From Congeria kusceri (lineage: Eukaryota > Mollusca > Bivalvia > Myida > Dreissenidae): DNA of 64,000 bases. The notes under the pieces were generated by a model that worked only from the letters and a program-made list of their open reading frames with translations, was not told the DNA's origin and did not search any database. Location: NCBI GenBank assembly GCA_027627225.1, contig CM051027.1, positions 84,941,951 to 85,005,950 on the forward strand. The letters run 5' to 3'. The stretch's first letter is position 1; every line of letters starts with the position of its first letter. Shown piece by piece: positions 27,001 through 39,786 of the stretch. Position numbers and translations under genes: made by a program.

Positions 27001-30000
27001 CAAAGCTATTGGCAGGGTAGGATGGACTTTCAAGGCTGTTGGCGGGGAAGGGGACTTTCAAAGCTATCCGTACCGTATTATATGTAGTGTATATATGTAT
27101 AAAGCTACGATCGAATGAAGAACACAAGTATATTCTTTAAATAATTAAACTTCTTAAGTATGTGGCTTTCTCCATTATAACCCATTCTACATTTAAGGGG
27201 TTTATTCTAGTAAAACATGGAAATTTCACTTAAAAACACCGTTAGGTTGTTCCTGATGATGTGTATATAAGTATGAAAACTGAACCAGAATCTTGACCGC
27301 AGCTACAGTCAGTCGGAACGTACCCACTGTGTATTTAAATCGCCCAGTATTGGTCCAGTATTGGTGACACTTGCGGGTTAGTGAAAGCATTGACTTCCGT
27401 TACACGGCCAGGCACATTCAACACACTTCCTGTCGTTCACGCTCACAAGCACGTTCCTCGTTAACTATGCAAGTTTGGTGTCTGATTATGTCTGTAACAC
27501 GAGCTTGACATTGCCGATTCTTTGGATACTAATAAAGAACAAGTTTCCTCTTCCGGTCTTGAATGCACTGCTATGTAGTCTTCCACCAATTGTCGTGCTT
27601 GCATAAATATATTCGCACAGGTATGGAAATAATCCTAAAATAAAAGTACGCGTACTCTAAACACAATTACTTTAATTATACCCCCCACAAACGAAGTTTA
27701 TAGGGGGGGGGGGGGGTATATAGGAGTGAGCTTGTCGGTCTAGCGGTCTGTCGGTCCGTCGGTCTGTGGGTCTATCAGTCTGTTTGTTTTTCGTTTCCGG
27801 ATGATAACTCAAGAAAGGCTTGACATATTCAAATAATTTTTGGTACATATGTGTAACATCATAGAATACAGGTCAAGTTCAAACCACTAACTATTGACAG
27901 ATTAATGGCCCCTTTTCGACTAAAAATTCCCTAAAAAATTGATTTCCGGACGATAACTCAAGAATGGCTTGACATATTCAAATAATTCTAGGTATACATG
28001 TGCAGCATCATAAAATACGGGTCAAGCTGATTTTGGTTACAAACCACTCAATTTTGACAGAGTTATGGCCCTTTATTTGACTTAAATTCTCTAAAAACAT
28101 GGTTTCCTGACGATGACTCAACAATGGCTTGACATATTTGAATAACTATTTGTACACATGTGTAGCATCATAAAATACAGGTCAAGTTCGACTTTGGTTA
28201 CAAACCACTAAATGTTAACACAGTTATGGCCCCTTTTTGACTTAAATTCCCGAAAAACATGGTCAAAAACTCATGAAATGCTTCACATATTTAAATTATT
28301 TTTGTTACATATGTGTAACATCATAAAATACAGATTAAGTTCAACTTTGGTTACAAACCACTAAATGTTGACAGAGTTATGGCTCCTATTGAAATTAGTT
28401 TTTTTATCAAATACACTGTTGACCATTCACAAATTAAAGCTTTTTCTCTCTGTCCATTTCTTTCCAATTGGTTGCCATAGTTTTGTGACAAGGCCATATT
28501 GTGGGGGTATATCCGTCACTCATGTGACAATTCTAGTTTATATACTCATCAACACTTCTAACGCATCACGTATTCAATGATAGTAACATACAGTTACAAG
28601 TAATCAAAACATGATATAGTGATAGGCAAACATGTTCCATTAGTAAAATTGTGACGAACAGTGTACACAATGAGGTATGGCTCAATAACGCGCACAAGGG
28701 ACATGATAAAAAATCACACACATCAATAACGGTTAAGTCCCCTCCGTACGTTCAGTATCGCAATGCATCTCCGACGCATGGAAAGAACAAAACGGGTCAC
28801 CGTGTCCAAAGGAATGGTGACCACTTGTGTTTTTCTACGCGTTTTCCTATGCATTACAAGGAGCTTTGAATATGCGATGAGTGGGGAGTTTTGATTAGTA
28901 TATACTATAAATTTATTCCAAATTGAATGCTGTTCTAAGGTAAAGTCATGTCGCTTATTTAAAAATAAGTCTCGTTTATAATGATTTAGTTCCATACATT
29001 TTTCCAAGCATAGTGTTTACACCAACAATAAAATTAGTTGTGTAAATTAACAACTTGAAAAATAAACGTGACTGGGCTCTGCGTTGTTGAACAGAAGCCA
29101 AAGAAGCTCGTGTTCACACTGACCAATGTTTTTTTTCCAGTTCAGTTAGATATCAACGCGAAATCCGTAGGCAATACCTACATGACTGGAGGCGGTCTGC
29201 CGGGGAAGTACATTGCCCTTCAGTTGCACTTCCACTGGGGTCCTGATAACGACCATGGCTCTGAGCACACTTTCAGGGGCCACCAGTTCCCATTGGAGGT
29301 GAGTGAGTTATTTTTTTGTGGTTTAGGTTGACTCAGACTTACAAGTAACAATGACAAAGACACGTCCACCTTGGTGTACCATTGTTCTTGTTCGGACTAT
29401 TAGCAAAGATCGCATACAAACTAATAGGCTTTTCGTACTGATTTGTTGTTATTGTTCATTTTATGTTTTGTGTTGTTTTGTGCGTATTGTCCTGTATTGT
29501 ATAGGCAATTGGTCACATAAAAGACCAGAACGTATTAATAGGGGTTTCTCTGCTGGTGATGTCTCTGAAGTTTCATAATTTTTATTTGTTATTTTATACA
29601 TGTAATAAATTATAATTTTAAATCATATGCATTGCTGATATTTCAACAAATGCCTATTTTAAATAATGTTTAATAGTGTGTTACAATCCTGAGTGACAGA
29701 CAAAAAGCTTTCGATGAAATGCTCTGAAACTACGTGTATTATTTCAGCTGCACATCGTGCACGTGAAGGACGGCTTGACGGTCGATGCAGCCAAGAACGT
29801 ATCCGACGGTCTGGCGGTTCTGGGGATCTTCTTTGTGGTGAGTATAGCCCTGTAGTACACACACTGTTTTGCAATTAAACACAGACACGTTTCGAATAGG
29901 AAAAAATAAATTTGTCATTGTTTGTCGCATGAAGCATCATATCTACCAAACCCGCCATCACAACCAAAGCATAAGTAAATACTAATACAGATGAACCACG

Positions 30001-33000
30001 GTACATCACATGGAAATCGTGCACTGTTGATAAAACAGTTTGTAAACTAAATATTGAAATCCCCTTATGCGTTCTTGTTTCTAACACTGTTTTTAAACTA
30101 AATATTGAAATCTCCTAATGCGTTCTTGTTTCTAACACTGTAAACTAAATATTGAAATCCCCTAATGCGTTCTTGTTTCTAACACTGTTTGTAAACTAAA
30201 TATTGAAATCTCCTTATGCGTTCTTGTTTCTAACACTGTTTGTAAACTAAATATTGAAATCCCCTAATGCGTTCTTGTTTCTAACACTGTTCGTAAACTA
30301 ACTATTGAAATCCCCTAATGCGTTCTTGTTTCTAACACTGTTCGTAAACTAAATATTGAAATCCCCTAATGCGTTCTTGTTTCTAACACTGTTTGTAAAC
30401 TAAATATTGAAATCCCCTAATGCTTTCTTGTTTCTAACACTGTTTGTAAACTAAATATTGAAATCCCCTAATGCGTTCTTGTTTCTAACACTGTTTGTAA
30501 ACTAAATATTGAAATCTCCTAATGCGTTATTGTTTCTAACACTGTAAACTAAATATTGAAATCTCCTAATGCGTTCTTGTTTCTAACTAGGTTGTTTCTA
30601 ACTAGGTTATATTTAGTGAAAGGGGTCGACAGGGGGCGGGGCCTTGTTTCCTTGCATAGCTTTATTGAAAAAACAGGAAAATCTTGTTGTCCAAATCTGG
30701 TTGGATTTCGAAATAATTTAACTGAAAGGTTCCTTAGGTGACCCTCTACTAAAATGTATCAAAGTATTTTGATTCATTTAAAAGACGGCTGTGGTCTGTC
30801 GGTGTCGTGTGTTATCAACATTTTACTTCAAACATCCCTGAACAGGCTATTAAATTTGTACAAACCATTCTGATCCATTAAAGCGACACAGGGTCATCTT
30901 GGCCATCTTGTTTTGATTTTGGAACGGAATGACACAATCAGTCTAGCCTCCGATCGATTCAATTTTCTTGGTCTTAAAAACATGTACGTTATTTTGAGTA
31001 TGTGTGAAGACACGTAAAATAAAACCATTAATTTGCATTGACATTTGTCGCTTACAGCTGGATCCAAGAGGTGAAAACAACACCGCCATTCATCCACTGA
31101 TACAAGCTTTGAGCAACATCAGATATAAAGGTGAGTGGAGTGGTCGGTGGTGGTTAACGCGTGAGTAATGTCATCTATACGAGAGTTAATTAGCGTGCAC
31201 ATTTGCGCAGAAGTTTCCACAAGTGTAATTTAGAATACTTTAGTTAGCGTACGTCTAATTACTCGTGAGGAAAAGGTAGAATGCGCGTGAGTAAAGTAGG
31301 TTAATTGTGAGTGTAAGTAAACTACATTGCTGTACCGAGAAGTTACATTTGCAGATCAGACACATCCACTGAGCCTCGATTTCGCCCATCTCATGCCGGC
31401 CATCAAGACGGAGTTCTACCGCTACATGGGCAGCCTCACAACCCCCGGATGTGACGAGGCGGTCGTCTGGACAGTGTTTGAAAACAAGAACACGATCTCC
31501 GAGGCGCAGGTACTGTATCCATGCAATACTCTTGGTGTTTACTTCGACCGCCACGTATGAAATCTAGGTTCTGATAAAATTTGGGTAACCTGTGGCCAGA
31601 AAATTGGTCGCTAGGTCAATTTACATAATAGCATTTTTTCGACTTATTATGTGAAGTTTACGAACTAGAAGCTTCATTTTTTTAACTGATCGGATTCAAT
31701 CTTTGTCAGGTTGTTAACCTGGATGAGATCTGGATACAGTACGAATTAGGGTCTGATGGGTTGGAGAACGAGGTCACTAGGTCTCAATGTCAAATAAAGT
31801 AAAAATTATTGTTTACACTCTAGGAACCACAATTCTCATCAGATCAGGTAACCGATGTTGAGATTACTATTCGCCATAAAATCAAGGTTCTGCTAAAATG
31901 TGCGGTCAAAAACTAAGTCGCAATGTCAAAAATGTAAAAGCATCTTTACACTGTATTGACCATATGTTTTCATTAGATCATGTTTAAACGTTGTTTGATT
32001 TACAGAGGTGAAATTTATGTTATTTTAATCTTGGTCATTGGCACTCAAAAGCTCAATCGAATGGTATTTACGAGCATGAATTGTATTGTTTGCTTTCTGT
32101 TTCATTTTGTCATCAAACCTACATTATGCACCTAATTTTGCACTAGCTTGTACTTGTGGAAAGCCCTTTTGTAAGTAGACAATTTCCGTTGTTGAAAAGC
32201 AGCGACGGACTATTGTTAATATTCCCACGCTATGTATGTCGCATTCATCTAAGCAATCTATTTGTTGCAGATGCGTGAGTTCCGGGCGCTGTACGAGACA
32301 CACGTGAGCGAGACGACGCACGCGGAGAAACTGGAGATGAACTTCCGGCCTGTGCAGCCGCTCAATGGCCGGAGGGTGAAAAAGAACTTTAATAAAGGTG
32401 ACTGGAAGATTCAGTTGAGTTTACAGAAGTATTTCTGTGTAATAATGGACAAAAATGTATTTGGTATTTAAAGGGCCAATGTCGTCAAAAAATTGGATTC
32501 CTATTTAATTATAAATGATATTATATGATAGAAATGCGCTTTATAAAGACAATTGCATGAAATAAATAAAATGTAATTTAATTCACAATTAGATATGTGA
32601 TAAAAACAAATTGGCAAGAAAGTCTGAAAAATTAAAACCCCAAGCAGGGATCGAACTCACGACTTAGGAGACATACGAAGAAATGACAGTAAACAGCACT
32701 TTAACAAACTGCGCTATCATGCTTGGCAAGAAGAAGAGTGTAAACTATGGTTATATAAAATACTCACAATTATGACGTCAACATGTAAACATGAAAAGGG
32801 CCAAACAAGCAAGACCCATATTTTAAATTGATTTTTATCTCAGAATGCATGCAGTCTTTTTTTCATTATATATACCCTGTTTAAATAATTATTTTATAAA
32901 TTAAGACTTTTTTAACGCAATTGCCCCCTCGAGGCCCTTTTCAAGGACTTAGTCCCTTTAAATTAAATATGAAATTTTTAAAAAGTTCATTTATCAATTT

Positions 33001-36000
33001 AATCTATTTATAGCTGTGCCGGACAGTTTCCACTGGGGATATCATGGTTACGAAGGTAAGAAAATACTCTTTAATTTGATCCGTAAATACGAATACAAGT
33101 GTATTTAACATTATTATTTGTAATACGTCACATTAGTTGTGTGACCCAATCATACATGCGTATCATATCAAGTAATGATGTAGGACACTGACAACGTACC
33201 CATGTCACAGTCTTACACGCGTTACACACTGTACCCATGACGGCTATTGCAGGTCCAGAGAACTGGAAACTGTACTATGAGGAATGCGGAAAAGAGGCGC
33301 AGTCACCAATTGATATCCCGGATGTGCAGACGTCGGACATGGTGTTTGACTCCAGTATGAATCTGGACACCCTGACCTTTACCAACTATGACAAGGCTTT
33401 TACCGGAAATATCTCAAATAACGGTCATGCAAGTAAGTGACAATAGCTGTTGTTGGTGATTAAAGGTTTAGCGTCCTTCCGCGCCTAAGGCAGCATTATG
33501 TGAGGACTTCCATCTGTGGACCAGCACACGTATTTTTAGATGACGATATAAAGGGACCAATTGAGTAAGATCCTTAACGCGCAGCTATACAAATATATGT
33601 ACATTCGCGGCTTGATTTTACAATCTTAGCAAAATAAGAATACTTCTTCACTATCAAAGTCTCAACCAGGAAAAGCGTTCCCCAACATTCTGTTCTCGTT
33701 TTAAATCGATGTATGACCCTTTTTAACTTACTACTATTGGTTAAGTTTTTGTGTAAAGTCTAATACAGGTATTTTAATTATCAGAAGGTAATTTAAAAAA
33801 AATTCTCAGTTAAGGTAATGTGGCGCTATTACTTGAATCACATACTGCGCATGGAACGTTTTCACAACGGAGGGTTTTTCTGGTTCAGACATTGTGTTGA
33901 ATTGCTCTGAGAATCTTATGCTTCACTACCGTCACGTTATGTGACACGCTTTGTTGTCATTATATCTAACAGAGGAAGCTACTGGTTAAATCCATTCTCT
34001 TCGATAGGATAAGTTATTGCCATTATCAGTGCCATTCAAGTTTTCGCAATCATTTAAACTCGCATTATCGGCAGCATTCTAGTTCCTGCCAGTGGCATTC
34101 ATGTTCGCGCCATTATTAGCGTCATTTATGTTCGCACCATTATTATTACTATCTAATTTCCTTCTCCAGTCCAAGTTGACATCGCGCCGTCCGCCGGGCT
34201 AGCAATCACCAACGGAGGACTCGGGGGCACCTTCCGAGCGGCCCAGTTCCATTTTCACTGGGGTCCCAACGACCACCACGGCTCCGAACACACGATAGAG
34301 GGGCACTCATACCCCATGGAGGTGAGAGAATATACGTATTTAATAGGGATGGGACCGAATACTGAAATCAATATTCGAATATTCGTTTTAGATATTCGAA
34401 TAATCGTTTTATAAATATTACAACATACTACTATATACGGCACTCTGTCCGAATATTTACCTATCCGAAATATGTATACTATGTGTACGTAGTTGTTTTA
34501 CCTTGTTTCATTGATAAATGAGCGATATAACTTAGTGAGTGTTAGGCAAAAATAAAGAAATGTAAGATATTGTTAAATGTATTGTTAATTAATTTTTTAA
34601 TAGTTCCTTTTTTTCAGAACCATGAAGCTTGTATCTGCTGTGCTGCTGTGCAGATTACACGTTTCCTGGGTTTTGTCTAATGACCGCGAAAAGTACTTCC
34701 AAGCACGTTACGGTGGCATTGTTTATTAATAAAGACTATTGTGTAATATACGGTGTTGATAATTTACACGTGACGGATTTTACGATTGACCAGATCATGC
34801 TAATTTTGTTGAAGAAATTAATTGGCTGATAATGGAATCATTTTGATTGGTTTACTTAGAGAGTAACTGTAATTTACTGTAAGCAAGTTAACCGTATAGA
34901 TGTCACTTAAGGATAATAAACAACAATGTACGCCTTGTGCAAACTGTGAAACCGTTTTCACAACATTTGTGGATACAATGCGTCATATTCGCGCCTCCTA
35001 CAAGCCGTTAAATCGCGGCCCTTGTAAAGACGTGGCCCCCTGCCAATGATCTATTGTCGTTAATTGGACATGTTTGGCATGTGTTGTAAAAACGTTACAC
35101 TGCAACCCGGCCACTTGCTAGGCAGGAAATACGACTGGAATTTATGTTAACTTTGCAATCAAACTGGAAAAAAACATTATTTTTTAAAGAAATGTTGTTC
35201 TTTAAATAAATTTGAAAATCGAATATTCGTATTCGTTTTTTTATATTCGAATATTATCTGATATTCGAATATTCGAGTATTCGGTCCCATCCCTAGTATT
35301 TAAACGCATCTCAAACCGATGATACGTAACTATGGATATCCATTTGCAAATCATTAGCGAAACTTGATGAAAATATTATAATAGGAGCTGTATATGTTCC
35401 ACCCGAAAACTCCAAATTTTTCAAAGATGACGAGTTTATGGCCTTTGAAAATGAAATCTCTCAAAAATGTCATGAACATAAATATGTAATTCTTGCAGGA
35501 GATTTCAATAGCAGAGTTGGAAGCATGAAATATTACATAACTACAGATCCCCATTTAAATGACATGTTCGATATTGATGATGATATACAGAGCCAACTTG
35601 ACAAATATAAAACCCTTGAACAATTATCTATCCCACTTATTCGTACTTCTAAAGACCATCGAACAAATACCCAGGGACTCCGACTTATTGATTTATGCAA
35701 AAATAACAACATTTTTATCCTCAATGGAAGATTATCATCAGGTAATGATTGTGCTATCTTAACTTTCAGAAATAAATCTACAATTGATTATGTAATTGCC
35801 TCATCTGATTGCTTTTACTTTCTCTCAGATTTTCATATCATTGAAACAGATTCACTGTTCTCAGATGGTCATAATGCCCTCACTTTGTCCATAAATATAC
35901 CACACAGAAAATGCTCCAATATTTCCACCAAAAATCTAAGTGACATGAATCTGAAACCAAAATGGACTCCTGACTTGTCCAACCAATTTGTTAACAATAT

Positions 36001-39000
36001 TAACCTTAACATAATAGACCAAATACTCTTGCAAATTAACACTTACCCACAATCACAGCAGACAATTGAGCACATAACCGATCAACTCCAATCAGTATTC
36101 CATCAAGCTTCCACCAGCACATACCCTGAAAATAAAAAACGATTTCATTATAATAGACCAGAAAACAATAAACCATGGTTTGGTCCTCAATCTTCTAAAG
36201 CACGAAAAAATTATCATACTGCCAAAAATGACTACACAAAAAACATAACTATAGACACCAAACAAAGAATGATCAATGCCAGTAAGGAATATAAACGCAC
36301 CATGAACTACCACATTAATGCCAGCAAACATAACATGTCAAATAAACTTCGTTCAATGTCCGACAAAAATCCTAAACAGTACTGGTCCTTTTTAAATAAA
36401 CTTAAACCAAAAACTAAAGTTACGACTATACCCACATTAGATGAATTTCATGATCACTTCAAAGAAATTAATACCAGCACAATCGATGACAATCGCTTCA
36501 ATGACACAAACTCCCATCTACAAAATGACACAAGCAACAGGCTTAATACCCCAATTACTGAAGAAGAAATACAAAAATGTATCACAACGCTTAAAAATTC
36601 TAAAACACCTAGCCCATTCGATAATATTTTAAATGAGTATATCAAGTCCACTAAACATCTACTTATGCCTGTTTACCATAAACTATTTAACTGTGTACTG
36701 GAATCAAGGTTCATTCCACAAAGCTGGCTCAATGGAATAATCATACCTATATTTGAAAACAAAGGTGACCCTAAAGATCCTAATAACTACCGACCAATTA
36801 CTATCCTCAGTTGTCTAGGTAAACTTTTTACTTCCATACTCAATGAAAGATTAAACAAATTCCTTAATGAAAATAATATTTCAGATGAAAATCAAGCTGG
36901 CTTTAGGAAAGGCTACTCTTGCTCTGACCATATTTTTACATTACATTCATTGATCGAAATACTGAAAAAAAGAAAACAAAAACTATTCTGCGCCTTCATT
37001 GATTTTTCACAAGCACTCGACAAGGTTTGGCGAATTGGCCTATGGCACAAACTTATTAAACAAAATATAAATGGCAAGTTTTTACATTTAATTCAAAACA
37101 TGTACAACAATATCAAATCTAGTATCTCTATTAACGGCAATATTTCAGAAACCTTCGTATCAGGAATTGGCGTTAGACAAGGCGAAAATCTATCTCCAAT
37201 TATTTTTTCCATCTTCTTAAATGACCTTCAAACACATATGCACCTCAATGGCTCAACTGGCATAGAACTAGAAAATCCCCTGGATTTGTCTCTTTGGCTA
37301 AAACTACTTATTCTACTTTATGCTGATGACACTGTGATTTTATCTGATTCAAAAATAGACGTCCAAAATAGTTTAAATACCTTCCATAAATACTGTGATA
37401 ACTGGCATTTAAAAATAAACCTTAGCAAAACAAAAATTGCAATATTTGGTGCAAGACAACTACAAAACTTCCATTTCACATTAGGTGACAACCCTGTAAA
37501 AATCACTGACCGTTACCACTACCTAGGCATTACCCTTTCCAGCAATGGTTCTTTCCTCAATGCACGGAAACACTTAGCCGAGCAAGCAACAAAAGCAATG
37601 CACCTTCTATATACTAGAGCAAATAATGCAGAGCTACCTATTGATTTAATTCTTAAACTTTTCGATCACACTGTTTTACCAATTTTAATCTATGGCTCAG
37701 AAATTTTTGGTTTTGAAATTGTAGATATCTTGGAGAAAGTCCATAATAACTTCCTTAGAAAAATTACGAATGCTCGGAAATCAACCCCAATGGCTTTTTT
37801 ATATGGTGAACTTGGCAGATACCCTATAGCAATTAACATCAAAAGTCGCATGATCTCTTTTTGGAATAGAATCTTAATAGGCAAAGATCAGAAATTATCT
37901 ATCCAAATCTATAAATACATGATGAACTTGCCAATCACCAATTTTAAATGGGCCAACAAAATTAAAGAAATCCTCACCTCAGTAAACTTAAGTAACTTAT
38001 GGGATAACCAATTCCTAACGACCCAAAGTAATATTTGCCGCTTAGTCAAAGCCAAATTATTAACCCAATTCAAAACCCAATGGCACAATCAACTACAGCA
38101 AACACATAAGGGACAAATATATACCAGTTTCAAACAAACTCCATCCTTTGAAGACTACTTTATAAAACTTACAAAAACTGAATATACATACCTCTTTAAA
38201 TTTAGAACTGCAAATCACTGGTTACCAGTTGAAACCGGTCGATACGATGGAACCCCATTTAAGGAAAGAATATGCAGCCTTTGTAACTCTGGTCAAGTTG
38301 GCTCCGAACATCACTATCTACTAAACTGCGATTTCTTTAAATCTGAAAGAGAACAATTCTTAGGACATGATCTTTATGATGCTACTCTTATTAAAATCCT
38401 AACATCTAATTCCTTACAACTATTACAGAATACAAGCAAATTTATTCGCTTCATATTCAGTAAGTTTAAGCGATAGCAAGTTATCTATTTAACTACCTGT
38501 TTTTACCAATGCCACCAGCTAATACACCAACTCTAATATTGTAGTTTGTAACAATACTGCCTTTATTTCAATGTATTTTTATTGTTAACAGCATAACATA
38601 TTTACATATTATCTCAATATAAGTGACCGTTTACACTTATGTAATCAATATATCAAAATATTTGTCTGGTCACAAATGTATATATTTTTGCATGTATATA
38701 CTTATCACATTATTTACTTTAATTAGAAATATATGCATGTACATATAAACTGTGCAATGTAAATAATAACTTCATTCTGTATTTGTACCAAATGATAACT
38801 GCATAATTATATGTCAATATTAACGTAAGATTGCTATATACTTATACTCATATAACAGAAATAATTGCAGCATTATATAAGAGTAGTACAAAATGGTACC
38901 ACTCAAGTACAAGTGTTAACATTTTAAATATTTTTGCCTGCTATATTGATATTATATTTCAATTAAGGCAATGGAAACAATTGTTGCATTCTAAATGAGT

Positions 39001-39711
39001 ACAACTGATATCTATATTTCACCTACAATCCTGTTTCTTTATCCTAATTAATCTAGCAGTTCTATTACATAAATTAATAATTATACTTTTGTTACTTCCC
39101 TTTAAACTTATCCAGCACACAAATTATAATTTGCTTTTGCCCCATCAGTCATTTAATGTTAACCCCTCAGATAACGGCATTCTCCATTGTAATTCTGCAA
39201 TGCAAAGCTGATTAGAGTAATTACCACACACAATAGGTCCTCCATCTTGCCTTTGTGTTCAACATCGACCTCGCGTGCAGGTGCACTCAAGCGTAAATCA
39301 GGACAAAAATAACTGCTGTTGACTGAAACCGTTACAAAGCTATGTCTTTTAAGTATTGATAATGAATTAAATTTCTGACGCAAAATGTAAACCTTTTAAA
39401 ACGCGTAGTCGTTTCAATTTCTCAATCCGAAACGCCGCGTGCAAACGAAAATACGTCACCGCACAACTATGATCACAAACCACTAATTATTTTTACCAGT
39501 GCTAGTATTAAAATGCTCTTATAGAACTGTACTATTATTTGTTTCTTAAATGCCACGATTATGATGATTATGATAACTATGACGATTATCATTATTATGA
39601 TTATTATGATTAGTATGATGATTTTGAATATGATATGATAATGATTGTGATTTTGATAATTTTATCAAGTTTTTGGTATTTTGATTTTGATTATAGATCT
39701 CACATTATTGC

Positions 39712-39786
<75 letters not shown>

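Noticed and set aside
26764..27127. Open frames with repeated PPIALKVH or YPANSLES units on the minus strand and WRG.V.FQ on the plus strand
   Set aside because: The 30-bp minisatellite has a period divisible by three, so repeat proteins appear automatically. The counterpart in gene 2 differs in number and frame, and the array is intronic.
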